From Sphingobacteriaceae bacterium (GTDB lineage Bacteria; Bacteroidota; Bacteroidia; B-17B0; Aurantibacillaceae), in the NCBI GenBank assembly GCA_016715905.1, contig JADJXI010000017.1, forward strand, positions 62,001 to 126,000: 64,000 nt of DNA. Reading direction: 5' to 3'. The notes under the pieces are model-generated. The model searched no databases. It had not been told where the DNA came from and saw nothing but the letters and a program-made list of their open reading frames with translations. The position numbers and the translations under genes were made by a program. Below, one piece after another: positions 15,741-24,220 of the stretch (the first letter of the stretch is position 1; every line of letters begins with the position of its first letter).

Positions 15741-16946
15741 ATGAAACAGGCTTATTTAATTAATGGAGTAAGAACCGCAATCGGAAATTTTGGCGGAACT
15801 TTATCAACCGTAAGAACTGATGATTTAGCAGCCTTTGTATTAAAAGAATTAGTAAACAAAAATACAGGAATTGACTTTTCTAAAGTTGGGGATATAATTT
15901 TGGGTTGTGCAAATCAGGCCGGAGAAGATAATCGCAATGTGGCCAGAATGGCTTCGCTATTAGCGGGGATTCCACATTCGGTTCCGGGTCAAACCGTGAA
16001 TCGTTTATGCGCAAGTGGTTTAAGCGCCAGTATGGATGCGGCAAGAATTATTCAAAGCGGAAATGAGGAATTGATGATTTCAGGTGGAGTTGAAAATATG
16101 ACTCGCGGACCTTGGGTAATGAGCAAAGCAGGCAGTGCTTTCGGAAGAGATCAGCAAATGTTTGACAGTAGTTTCGGTTGGAGATTTATAAATCCTAAAA
16201 TGAAAGAAATTTACGGAGTGGATTCTATGGGTGAAACCGCAGAAAACGTGGCCGAGAAATATAAAATTAATAGAAACGATCAGGATCAATTTGCATTTTG
16301 GAGTCAGCAAAAAGCAGCAAAAGCAAAAAAATCTGGCCGATTTGAAAAAGAAATTGTTTCCTTAAGTATACCTCAAAAAAAAGGTGATGCGATTGTTTTT
16401 TCAAATGATGAATTTGCAAAACCCGATTCTGCTTTAGAAAAACTTGCTTCATTAAAACCTGCGTTTAAAAAAGATGGAACCGTAACCGCCGGCAATGCCA
16501 GTGGATTAAACGATGGCGCAGCCGCTTTGCTTTTAGCAGGAGAACAAGCCATTAAAGATTATCATTTAAAACCCTTAGCAAGAATAGTATCCGGAACTGC
16601 AGTGGGTGTAGAGCCGCGTATTATGGGAATTGGTCCGGTAGAAGCAGCCAATAAAGCCCTTCGATTGGCCGGCTTACAAATGAAAGATATGGGTTTAATT
16701 GAATTAAATGAAGCATTCGCCGCACAAAGCTTAGCTTGTACCCGCGCCTGGGGATTAGCGGATAATGACGAAAGGATAAACGTGAATGGGGGAGCTATTG
16801 CATTAGGACATCCTTTAGGAATGAGCGGTGCCCGCATTTTAAATTCGGCAGCTATTGATTTACATATTCATAATAAAAAATATGCTTTAGTTACTATGTG
16901 CATCGGTGTGGGTCAGGGTTATGCCATGATCATCGAAAAATGCTAA
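15741..16946 (+). CDS. Acetyl-CoA C-acyltransferase (thiolase; 3-oxoadipyl-CoA-thiolase-like)
   Basis: A 401-residue degradative-type thiolase. Cys90 in NRLCASGLSA is the acyl-accepting nucleophile. His357 in GGAIALGHPLGMSGAR and Cys387 in CIGVGQG complete the active site. The motifs QAGEDNRNVARMA and YKINRNDQDQFAFWSQQKAA resemble PcaF/PaaJ enzymes (3-oxoadipyl-CoA thiolase). The general reaction, cleavage of a 3-oxoacyl-CoA by CoA, is secure; the exact substrate is not. A close acetyl-CoA acetyltransferase role is equally possible. It is followed 41 nt later by upp, with no terminator between them. A near-consensus TAATTTTA lies about 15 nt before its ATG. Confidence 0.92.
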   Translation: MKQAYLINGVRTAIGNFGGTLSTVRTDDLAAFVLKELVNKNTGIDFSKVGDIILGCANQAGEDNRNVARMASLLAGIPHSVPGQTVNRLCASGLSASMDAARIIQSGNEELMISGGVENMTRGPWVMSKAGSAFGRDQQMFDSSFGWRFINPKMKEIYGVDSMGETAENVAEKYKINRNDQDQFAFWSQQKAAKAKKSGRFEKEIVSLSIPQKKGDAIVFSNDEFAKPDSALEKLASLKPAFKKDGTVTAGNASGLNDGAAALLLAGEQAIKDYHLKPLARIVSGTAVGVEPRIMGIGPVEAANKALRLAGLQMKDMGLIELNEAFAAQSLACTRAWGLADNDERINVNGGAIALGHPLGMSGARILNSAAIDLHIHNKKYALVTMCIGVGQGYAMIIEKC

Positions 16947-16987
16947 TTATTCAAAGCAAAAAACGTAAATTAGAAAAAATAAAAATT

Positions 16988-17638
16988 ATGGTTCACAATC
17001 TTTCTCAAAACCCTTCTATACTTAATCAATTTCTTGCAGAAATAAGAGATAAAAACATTCAAAAAGATCCTATGCGATTCAGAAGAAATTTAGAAAGAAT
17101 TGGTGAAATTTGCGCGTATGAAATCAGCAAAACTCTGAAATATGATTCGCAAACTACAGTAACTCCCTTAGGTGAATCAGAAAGTAAGTTAATTAAAGAA
17201 CAACCGGTAATTGCAACTATACTAAGAGCCGGTTTGCCTTTACACTTTGGAATACTTAATTTTTTTGACAGAGCCGAAAACGCATTTATCAGTGCATACA
17301 GAAGACATCACAAGGATAACACTTTTGAAATTGCTTTGGAATATGTTGCCAGTCCTGATTTAAATGGCAAAACACTTATTCTTTGTGACCCCATGCTCGC
17401 AACGGGCTCTTCTATTGTATTAACTTACAAAGCGCTCTTAAAAAGAGGAGTGCCTGCGCACACCCATTTAGTTTCTACAATTTGTAGTAAGCAAGGTGTT
17501 GAGTATGTTAAAGCAAATATGCCAAACACTAATTTTACACTTTGGTGTGGCGCAATAGATGAGGAATTAACTGCGCAAGCTTATATTGTTCCCGGACTTG
17601 GAGATGCAGGAGATCTTGCATTTGGCAGCAAAATATAA
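16988..17638 (+). CDS. upp: Uracil phosphoribosyltransferase
   Basis: The chosen start is the ATG at 16988 (MVHNLSQNPSILNQFL), giving 216 residues. The frame is open a further 30 codons into the thiolase gene, but that part is not family-like. The enzyme makes UMP from uracil and PRPP (pyrimidine salvage). The PRPP loop LILCDPMLATGSSI, the flexible-loop region ATILRAGLPLHFGI and the uracil-binding C-terminus YIVPGLGDAGDLAFG are visible. BshC starts 1 nt after its stop (TAA A ATG), so translation of the two is probably coupled. Confidence 0.95.
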   Translation: MVHNLSQNPSILNQFLAEIRDKNIQKDPMRFRRNLERIGEICAYEISKTLKYDSQTTVTPLGESESKLIKEQPVIATILRAGLPLHFGILNFFDRAENAFISAYRRHHKDNTFEIALEYVASPDLNGKTLILCDPMLATGSSIVLTYKALLKRGVPAHTHLVSTICSKQGVEYVKANMPNTNFTLWCGAIDEELTAQAYIVPGLGDAGDLAFGSKI

Positions 17639-17639
17639 A

Positions 17640-19250
17640 ATGAAAAACCCTGTAAAAATTCCATTACAGCACACTCGTTCTGTAAATGCTTTGATTGCAG
17701 ATTATCTCAATAAAAAATCAGAAACGGAATCCTTTTATTCATTTTATCCATCGCTTGATGGATTTAGAAAAGCGATTGCTTCCCCGATCAAAAAAACAAT
17801 TCCACAAAGTATTCTTTCTGAAATTTTATTAAAACAACATGGCCTTGTTAAAAATTCTACAAAAGAAAGTGAAGAAAATATAAGATTGCTGAGTAAACAG
17901 AACAGTTTTACAATTACAACCGGCCATCAGTTATGTTTAAATACCGGTCCATTATATTTTATTTATAAAATAATTTCGGTAATTCGTCTATCTCAAATAT
18001 TAAAAAAAGAATTTCCGCTTACAAATTTTATTCCCGTTTTTTGGCTTGCGGGTGAGGATCACGACTTTGATGAAATTAACCATTTCAATATTTATAAAAA
18101 ACAATTACAATGGAATATCGATGCCAAAGGTTCAGTTGGTCATTTAAATACGAATACACTTGATGCGGTTTTTTCAGACTATCAAACATTATTAGGATCT
18201 ACAATGCATTCTGATTATTTAAAGTCTCTATTTGAAAATTCCTATTTAAAACATGATAACCTGAAAGACGCTGCACGATTTCTGGTTAATAATTTATTCG
18301 GCGAGTATGGTTTAGTAATTGTGGATGGAGATGACTTAGCTTTTAAAGAAGCAGCAATGCATTTATTTACCCACGATATAAAAGAAAAAATTTCACATCA
18401 TGAGGTGCAAAAAACCAATGAGCAGCTTGAGAATTTAAATTATAAAGTTCAGGTTACTCCAAGAGAGATAAATTTCTTTTATGCAAGTGAGCAAAGTAGG
18501 GAAAGAATTGTTTATGAAGATAAAAAATACCGGGTATTAAATACAGATAAACAATTTACGGATACTGAATTTTTTAATCATATAGCTGACAACCCAATCA
18601 ATATAAGTCCCAATGTTGTAACCCGACCTTTGTATCAGCAATTTTTACTTCCGAATTTAGCCTATGTTGGAGGGGCGGGAGAATTAGCTTATTGGTTGCA
18701 GTACAAAACCATGTTTGAAAAACACGATTTATTTTTTCCGGTTTTGGTACCCAGAGATTCCTTTACTTTGGTGGAAGAAAAGACTGCTCTGAAAATGGAA
18801 AAATTAAATCTTTCTCCTGAAAATATTTTCTCTAATGAAATTGATTTAGAAAAACAAGTTATTCAATCCTTACCTCAATATTTTGAATTAACAGAAGAGA
18901 AGCTTAAACTCCAATTGCTGTATACGGAACTTAAGGATAAAATGAAAAAATTTGAACCCACCCTAGAAGGATCCGTTTCAGCTGAATTGCAAACTGTTTT
19001 AAAAGGCATTGATAATTTACAATCTAAAATTAACAAAGCCGTAAAGCTTAAATCAGACGGCGCGTTAAATCAATTGAAAAATGTATTAGATAAATTGTTT
19101 CCGGAAAGAGAACTTCAAGAGCGCACAGAGAATTTTGCGCAGTATTATAATGAGTATGGAAGCGACTTTTTTAAAGTAATTTTAACTCATTCGAACCCAC
19201 TCGATTTAAGCCATAAAATATTGATTTTATCAAAAAACAAGCCCTTGTAA
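17640..19250 (+). CDS. bshC: BshC, putative cysteine-adding enzyme of bacillithiol synthesis
   Basis: The ATG at 17640-17642 (MKNPVKIPLQHTRSVNALI) gives 536 residues, the normal BshC size. The Rossmann-like core has GHQLCLNTGPLYFIYKI, PVFWLAGEDHDFDEIN, NVVTRPLYQQFLLPNLAYVGG and ELAYWLQ, which are family hallmarks. A C-terminal coiled-coil region (about residues 415-500) follows, as in the known structure. BshC is thought to join L-cysteine to glucosaminyl-malate to give bacillithiol. BshB1, the preceding step, is encoded at 42853-43569. BshA was not found in the window. It is adjacent to upp, an arrangement without an obvious functional link. Confidence 0.92.
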   Translation: MKNPVKIPLQHTRSVNALIADYLNKKSETESFYSFYPSLDGFRKAIASPIKKTIPQSILSEILLKQHGLVKNSTKESEENIRLLSKQNSFTITTGHQLCLNTGPLYFIYKIISVIRLSQILKKEFPLTNFIPVFWLAGEDHDFDEINHFNIYKKQLQWNIDAKGSVGHLNTNTLDAVFSDYQTLLGSTMHSDYLKSLFENSYLKHDNLKDAARFLVNNLFGEYGLVIVDGDDLAFKEAAMHLFTHDIKEKISHHEVQKTNEQLENLNYKVQVTPREINFFYASEQSRERIVYEDKKYRVLNTDKQFTDTEFFNHIADNPINISPNVVTRPLYQQFLLPNLAYVGGAGELAYWLQYKTMFEKHDLFFPVLVPRDSFTLVEEKTALKMEKLNLSPENIFSNEIDLEKQVIQSLPQYFELTEEKLKLQLLYTELKDKMKKFEPTLEGSVSAELQTVLKGIDNLQSKINKAVKLKSDGALNQLKNVLDKLFPERELQERTENFAQYYNEYGSDFFKVILTHSNPLDLSHKILILSKNKPL

Positions 19251-19292
19251 AAGGAATCTTAAAATTTACTACTTTTAATTTAAATTATTATT

Positions 19293-20303
19293 ATGAAAAA
19301 ACTTCTACTTCTACTTTCCATTTCGTTTTATTTGAATGCCAATGCGCAAACATTGGTTATGACAAAAGCGGTTTTCGAACCCGTTATTGGTGATACCAGC
19401 AGAGCATATATTGTTGATACGAGTTATTATACCAATGGATTAAATGTTAGTCAAACAGGAGCCAACACTGTTTGGACTTACTCCAATTTAGCAGCAACCG
19501 GCAACAGTATTAGTTCGGCCTATGTAGATCCGTCCTCTATTCCTGCGTCAACTAACTACCCGGGATGTACCATAGTTCAAAATCAAGGCTTATTAAACAC
19601 CTTTTATAAATCGGTAACTAGTCCGTCAACGCAAACAGAATTTCAAGGGGTAAACTCTACATCGATAACAATGAACTTCAGTAATACAGCCGTATCCATG
19701 CGTTACCCTTTTACTTATCAAGATGTAATTACCGATAACTTCAGCGGGGCATTTACTTTTTCTTTAAGCGGGAGCGCCAGTGGAAATGCTACTGTTGTGG
19801 CCGATGGACATGGAACTTTAATTTTACCCAACGGCGTTACCTTTAACAATGTATTACGATTAAAGAGCACTCAAATTACCAATTTCAATGCGCTTATCAT
19901 CACGGGATCAATCCGTCAAACCATGTATAGTTGGTACGATGCTTCACAAAAATTTCCAATTCTCAGTATCAATTACCAAACCATGAGTATAACCGGAGCC
20001 GGATCACCAACAGTTTCTGCCCAGGTTATTGGTAATAAAAATAATTTCGTAATTGGCGTGAATGAAAATAACTTAGATCAGGCCCAAATAACTTTTTTTC
20101 CAAATCCGGTAAGTGATGAACTGAACATTGATTTTATAGCCGCCGAAGTGAAAAATATTTCTATTTATAATGCACAAGGAAAATTAATTGTTCAGTATCT
20201 CGATACGAAAAAAATAAATTGCGAAAACATGGCTAACGGAATTTATATTGCGGAAATAAAAACTAACAAAGGAATTATTCATAAAAAATTTATTAAACAC
20301 TAA
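19293..20303 (+). CDS. Secreted protein with T9SS type A sorting domain (paralogue 1)
   Basis: A 336-residue protein with a signal peptide (MKKLLLLLSISFYLNANAQ), a beta-rich region of about 230 residues, and a C-terminal sorting domain from about residue 260 (QITFFPNPVSDELNIDF, ISIYNAQGKLIVQ, NGIYIAEIKTNKGIIHKKFIK). The middle part has no recognised domain. It shares order and wording with the next gene: TNYPGCTIV versus SNFPGSTLV, FYKSVTSP versus FWKSVASP, and W-Y/S-Y then QKFPIL versus QKFPLV. The two are therefore tandem duplicates. Export to the cell surface by the Por system is likely. What it binds or does there is unknown. Confidence 0.85.
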   Translation: MKKLLLLLSISFYLNANAQTLVMTKAVFEPVIGDTSRAYIVDTSYYTNGLNVSQTGANTVWTYSNLAATGNSISSAYVDPSSIPASTNYPGCTIVQNQGLLNTFYKSVTSPSTQTEFQGVNSTSITMNFSNTAVSMRYPFTYQDVITDNFSGAFTFSLSGSASGNATVVADGHGTLILPNGVTFNNVLRLKSTQITNFNALIITGSIRQTMYSWYDASQKFPILSINYQTMSITGAGSPTVSAQVIGNKNNFVIGVNENNLDQAQITFFPNPVSDELNIDFIAAEVKNISIYNAQGKLIVQYLDTKKINCENMANGIYIAEIKTNKGIIHKKFIKH

Positions 20304-20313
20304 ATAACGAAAT

Positions 20314-21342
20314 ATGAAAAAAATCTACTTAACCTTATGTTCTGTATTGTTATGCGCGATAAGTAACGCACAAACATTAACTGCATTAGCTAATGAGCCA
20401 AGCCAAGGCGATGTAAATTCAAAAAAGAAATACGACTCTGTTGGAGTTGTTCCTAAAAATACCGGCGCTGGATTAAATTGGGATTTTGGCGCCTTCACTC
20501 AAACTACAGTAAACGCTATAAGCACATATTCCAACGCAGGTTCCATTCCAAGTGCAAGTAATTTTCCTGGCAGTACGCTTGTGGAATTACAAGGTGCAGA
20601 TAAATTATTTTGGAAGTCTGTTGCTAGCCCTACGCCTCAATTTGAATTGTTAGGTATGGAGCAAGTTTCGGGTGTTGTACTTTCATATACTAACTCAGCA
20701 AAAGTTATAGAATGGCCCGTGGCCATGGGATATAGTGTTACGGACTTTTATTCAGGCACACTTAGCGTTGGAGGAAATACAGGAACCGTAGATGGAACGA
20801 TTACCACACAAGCTACCGGAACAGGTTCATTAAATTTACCGGGTAACTTTCCAATGAATAATATACTTCAAATAAAAATGACGCAAACTTTACAACTTTT
20901 AGTTCCGTCGTTTGGTTACACCAATGATATTAATTCAACAGATTATTCGTACTATCAAACCGGACAAAAATTTCCGTTGGTAACCGTGAGCTATGAAAGA
21001 GAAACAGAAACCATAGTAACCCCTACAGTAAACTTTACGGTAAAAATACATGTAAATAACGCGGTGTTAACCGGATTAAATGAGAAAAATTTTGATGCAA
21101 CATTTCAAATTTTTCCTAACCCGGCAAAAGACGCGTTTCATGTAAACCTATATAATAATTCAAATGAAGATAGCTTTATAGAAATATATAGTGTAACCGG
21201 AAAAATGGAAAAGAAAATTATATTAGATAATGTTTCAACCATAAAAACGGATATTTCTATTCGTGATTTAAACCCAGGTGTTTACCTGGTAAAAACCACC
21301 GTAGGTCCGCGTCAATCCACACGAAAATTAATTGTTGAGTAA
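20314..21342 (+). CDS. Secreted protein with T9SS type A sorting domain (paralogue 2)
   Basis: A 342-residue paralogue of the previous gene, starting 10 nt after it, so the two form one operon. It has a signal peptide (MKKIYLTLCSVLLCAISNAQ), a related beta-rich domain, then a C-terminal sorting domain (FQIFPNPAKDAFHVNL, IEIYSVTGKMEKKI, LNPGVYLVKTTVG, STRKLIVE). The divergence between the two mature parts is large at protein level, so the duplication is old. A strong terminator follows at 21362. Function unknown. Confidence 0.85.
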   Translation: MKKIYLTLCSVLLCAISNAQTLTALANEPSQGDVNSKKKYDSVGVVPKNTGAGLNWDFGAFTQTTVNAISTYSNAGSIPSASNFPGSTLVELQGADKLFWKSVASPTPQFELLGMEQVSGVVLSYTNSAKVIEWPVAMGYSVTDFYSGTLSVGGNTGTVDGTITTQATGTGSLNLPGNFPMNNILQIKMTQTLQLLVPSFGYTNDINSTDYSYYQTGQKFPLVTVSYERETETIVTPTVNFTVKIHVNNAVLTGLNEKNFDATFQIFPNPAKDAFHVNLYNNSNEDSFIEIYSVTGKMEKKIILDNVSTIKTDISIRDLNPGVYLVKTTVGPRQSTRKLIVE

Positions 21343-21361
21343 TTATATGCACTTTATAATA

Positions 21362-21390
21362 GCCCGGCCCTTTACAGTGCCGGGTTTTTT
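21362..21390 (+). terminator. Rho-independent terminator after the tandem T9SS genes
   Basis: CCCGGC (21363-21368) pairs with GCCGGG (21379-21384) across a 10-nt loop, and six T follow. It lies about 20 nt after the stop at 21342. The hairpin loop and T-run also overlap the promoter of the next gene. Confidence 0.8.
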
Positions 21391-21402
21391 ATTGTATCTT
21401 TG
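21371..21402 (+). promoter_or_regulatory. Promoter of the SCO-like gene pair: TTTA-N20-TATCTTTG
   Basis: TATCTTTG (21395-21402) is a perfect TAnnTTTG box, and TTTA at 21371-21374 stands at exactly 20 nt spacing. The first ATG of the next gene (21421) is 18 nt downstream. This placement rules out the longer open frame that begins with TTG inside the -7 box. Confidence 0.6.
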
Positions 21403-21420
21403 TCGTCTATTTTTAAAGAA

Positions 21421-22071
21421 ATGAAAAACAAAAAATGGTTGCTACTGCTTATTATTGCTTTTCCATCTTTATTTTGGTTAATTCTTGAAAGCAGCACCAT
21501 TCATTCGCACCGTTTAAACTATTATGGTCCCAAAAAAGTGGAGGCTAATGGTGATTCCTTGTTTTACCAAATAAATAATCATTTCAATATCAGAAAAGAT
21601 TCATTAGTTGTTTTTAATATTGATACGATAAAATATCCGGTTTTTGTAGTTCAGTTTATGGATGAATCTTTTAAAAATGAAGACTATCGGTTTTTAGGTT
21701 TTAATGAGTATTTCACTTACAAATACGAAAAAATAAAGGAAGTTCCTGTATTTATTATCGGGAAATCTAATACGGGCATCCCTGAATCGCAACAAGTGTT
21801 TCAAAAATTTACTCAATACGCTAACCTAAATTTTTTGGTGATGGATAGCATAAATTTTTATCAAAAAAACGCAGAATTTTTTGCAGGAAAACCCTATTAT
21901 GTAGATAACGGTTATATTGCTCTCATTGATGCGAATAGAAATATCAGAGGTTACTATGACGGGAGATTTGCATCTGAAATAAAAAGATTGATTGACGAAT
22001 TCACACACCTTAGATTAAAAGAAGAAAAAATAAAATTGATTGAAAGCAATGAAATCAAAACTAATCCTTAA
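21421..22071 (+). CDS. Membrane-anchored SCO/thioredoxin-like protein lacking the metal-binding cysteines
   Basis: From the ATG at 21421 (MKNKKWLLLLIIAFPSLFW) this gives 216 residues: one N-terminal membrane anchor, then a periplasmic domain. The C-terminal half ends with YVDNGYIALIDANRNIRGYYDGRFASEIK, which lines up with 'EMFLLIDKKGRIRGMYDG' of the SCO protein encoded next. This suggests the same thioredoxin-like fold. There is no CxxxC, and no cysteine at the corresponding position, so copper binding or thiol redox by the usual route is not possible. It overlaps the SCO gene by 23 nt. It may be a partner subunit for cytochrome oxidase assembly, but that is inference. Confidence 0.7.
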   Translation: MKNKKWLLLLIIAFPSLFWLILESSTIHSHRLNYYGPKKVEANGDSLFYQINNHFNIRKDSLVVFNIDTIKYPVFVVQFMDESFKNEDYRFLGFNEYFTYKYEKIKEVPVFIIGKSNTGIPESQQVFQKFTQYANLNFLVMDSINFYQKNAEFFAGKPYYVDNGYIALIDANRNIRGYYDGRFASEIKRLIDEFTHLRLKEEKIKLIESNEIKTNP

Positions 22072-22684
22072 TATCAGTACCCTAATTATTGCCATATTCT
22101 TTTTAGCTTGTGGCAAATCCAAAGAAAAAAAAGTACTACCTGTTTTTGGCGCCAAGTATGTTCAACAAGATGACACCGTTTTTCATACCATAAAAAACTT
22201 TTCTTTCACTAATCAATTTAATGAGGCCGTTACAGAACAAACGGTAAAAAATAAAATTTACGTGGCCAATTTCTTTTTTGCTACTTGTCAGAGTATTTGT
22301 CCGGAAATGAGTAAAAATTTGATTGATGTACAAAAAGCATTTGCGAATGATGATTCTGTTTTAATTCTATCTCACAGTGTAAATCCTATGCACGACAGTG
22401 TTGAGGTACTTGAGGCCTATGCAAACACTTACGGGGCATTAAAAAATAAATGGCATTTACTTACCGGAGATAAAAAAGATATTTATGCACTTGCTGCCAA
22501 CGGGTATATGGTAAATGCTTTTGAAGACGATGGAAGTCCGGAGGGGTTTTTACACAGTGAAATGTTTTTATTAATAGATAAAAAAGGCAGGATTCGTGGA
22601 ATGTATGACGGCACAGATCATGCCGAAGTTTTAAAATTAATATCCGACATTGAGCTTTTGAAAACAGAAAGCAGTGATTTATAA
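22049..22684 (+). CDS. SCO1/SenC-family lipoprotein (copper/cytochrome oxidase assembly)
   Basis: The ATG at 22049 (MKSKLILNISTLIIAIFFLAC) gives 211 residues. A lipobox ending in LAC gives a lipoprotein facing the periplasm. The thioredoxin-like domain carries FFFATCQSICPEMSKN, the CxxxC copper site, and a downstream histidine in GFLHSEMFLLID, which together form the Cu ligands of SCO proteins. The family delivers copper to the CuA site of cytochrome c oxidase or reduces its cysteines. No oxidase genes are in the window. It overlaps the cysteine-less relative upstream and meets the convergent TlpA-like gene with only 8 bp between the stops. Confidence 0.92.
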   Translation: MKSKLILNISTLIIAIFFLACGKSKEKKVLPVFGAKYVQQDDTVFHTIKNFSFTNQFNEAVTEQTVKNKIYVANFFFATCQSICPEMSKNLIDVQKAFANDDSVLILSHSVNPMHDSVEVLEAYANTYGALKNKWHLLTGDKKDIYALAANGYMVNAFEDDGSPEGFLHSEMFLLIDKKGRIRGMYDGTDHAEVLKLISDIELLKTESSDL

Positions 22685-22692
22685 AATTTAAA

Positions 22693-24198
22693 TTACTTCT
22701 TATCGTGTGAATCCATTAGTTTGAGCATGTCTAATACCTGATCGGCACTCAAACGTTTGGCTTTGATTTTCTTTTCTTTATCCAATATGTATATAACCGG
22801 AGTTGAATAAATATCAAATCTTTCTTTTAAGTTATTCAAGTGAATGGGATCAAACACATTGATGAATTCTAATTTATTTTTAATTATAAATTTCCTCCAC
22901 TCCTCAAAATCTTCTTTAGTTTGAACTGAAAACACTTTAAAGTCAATCTTTCCTTTAATAGTATTCAAATTTTCCTGAAGCTTTGGTATTTCAGTTTGGC
23001 AATGTCCGCAATCTGATGCCCAAAAAACCAATACCGTATACTTGGCCTCTACCGAATATAGCGTCTTAAACATCGGAGTTAATTTCTCCAGATTTTTATA
23101 ATATAAATCAGTAACCGACTTACTTGTTTTGGCCGTATCAAATCCCATCTTCATTACTTGCTTGCCATAAGTAGTGTCAATCATATATAATTCGCTCACT
23201 TTGGCATCTAACAACAATCCTCTTAAAATATCCACGCGTTCTTTTATTTTTGAAACTGTTTCGGCTGAATAAATTTTACTGGCATTTCCCGGAATAATAT
23301 ATTTATCAGCCATATGAACAAATACTTTATCAAATCCCATTATTTTACTTTGCTCATACTTATAGGTGAAAAATCCTATTAAACTATTATAAATTAAACT
23401 GTCTTTGGTGCATTTACTTAACAAGCGATCTATTTCAACAATGGCTGTATCGGGATGAGTTACAATAACGCTCTCAAAATACCTTTTGATTCTGTCGTCA
23501 AAAAACGGAGTATGAATTAAGCGCTCATCTTTAAAATTAATGCCATCAAAATAGTGTTCTTTATAATAAGTATACCGAAATAAACTGTCAGGCCTTCCGT
23601 TTTTAGCAAGCGGAATTTCTTTTGCTTCTTTCTCTGATTTTAAATTCATCACATCGTGAATGAATGTGCCTTTTGTTTTTTCTAAAAAATCAGAATCAAA
23701 TTTCCTCACTTCAGTATTAAGCATGCTTATTTTCTCCATCATAAATTTAGCACTATCAACCTGACTCATCCCTTTCGTTTGTTCCTTTACTTTTTGTAAT
23801 TCCTTGTTTTTATTGGTAATGAATTTAATGTAGGAGAAAAATTGTTCATTCTCCTTACTTCCTACAGATTGTAAGGTATTCACAATATCATCAGATGAAA
23901 CATTGATGCCGAACTTTGAACTCTCATTAATAAAAAAATCGAAATAAACAGATTTAGCCTGACTCACTAAAGTATAAACACCTTTGTCTAAATTTTTCTT
24001 TCCTTTAAAAAGTACTTGTCCGTTTTTAATTTTTTTAGCCGTATCTGCTACGTATTGCTGATCCCAGGTGTATTTTACCAAATACATTACGGTATCTTTG
24101 TTCCCTTTAAAATTTAATTTGATTTCATAGCCTTGCCCGAAATAAAATGAACAGGCGAAAAATAATAAAACACTAGTGCAATACTTTTTGTAATTCAT
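22693..24198 (-). CDS. TlpA-like periplasmic thiol-disulfide oxidoreductase with N-terminal DUF4369-like domain (copy B)
   Basis: A 501-residue secreted protein with a signal peptide ending near residue 22 (FFACSFYFGQ). A beta-sandwich typical of Bacteroidota DUF4369 proteins follows (EIKLNFKGNKDTVMYLVKYTW), then a long helical middle region (about 110-340), then a C-terminal TlpA/AhpC-type thioredoxin domain with the active site ASDCGHCQTEIPKL and a cis-proline strand YSTPVIYILD. These proteins reduce or exchange disulfides in the periplasm; partners are unknown. It lies 22 nt downstream of a paralogue with the same layout. Many segments match between the two, including RPDSL, HPDTAI and FDPVHI/FDPIHL. 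Confidence 0.88.
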   Translation of the reverse strand: MNYKKYCTSVLLFFACSFYFGQGYEIKLNFKGNKDTVMYLVKYTWDQQYVADTAKKIKNGQVLFKGKKNLDKGVYTLVSQAKSVYFDFFINESSKFGINVSSDDIVNTLQSVGSKENEQFFSYIKFITNKNKELQKVKEQTKGMSQVDSAKFMMEKISMLNTEVRKFDSDFLEKTKGTFIHDVMNLKSEKEAKEIPLAKNGRPDSLFRYTYYKEHYFDGINFKDERLIHTPFFDDRIKRYFESVIVTHPDTAIVEIDRLLSKCTKDSLIYNSLIGFFTYKYEQSKIMGFDKVFVHMADKYIIPGNASKIYSAETVSKIKERVDILRGLLLDAKVSELYMIDTTYGKQVMKMGFDTAKTSKSVTDLYYKNLEKLTPMFKTLYSVEAKYTVLVFWASDCGHCQTEIPKLQENLNTIKGKIDFKVFSVQTKEDFEEWRKFIIKNKLEFINVFDPIHLNNLKERFDIYSTPVIYILDKEKKIKAKRLSADQVLDMLKLMDSHDKK

Positions 24199-24220
24199 GA
24201 GTAACGATTTTAAATGCGTG

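Noticed and set aside
16898..16987. N-terminal extension of Upp by 30 residues
   Set aside because: It overlaps the thiolase 3' end in another frame. The family N-terminus begins at the ATG 16988.
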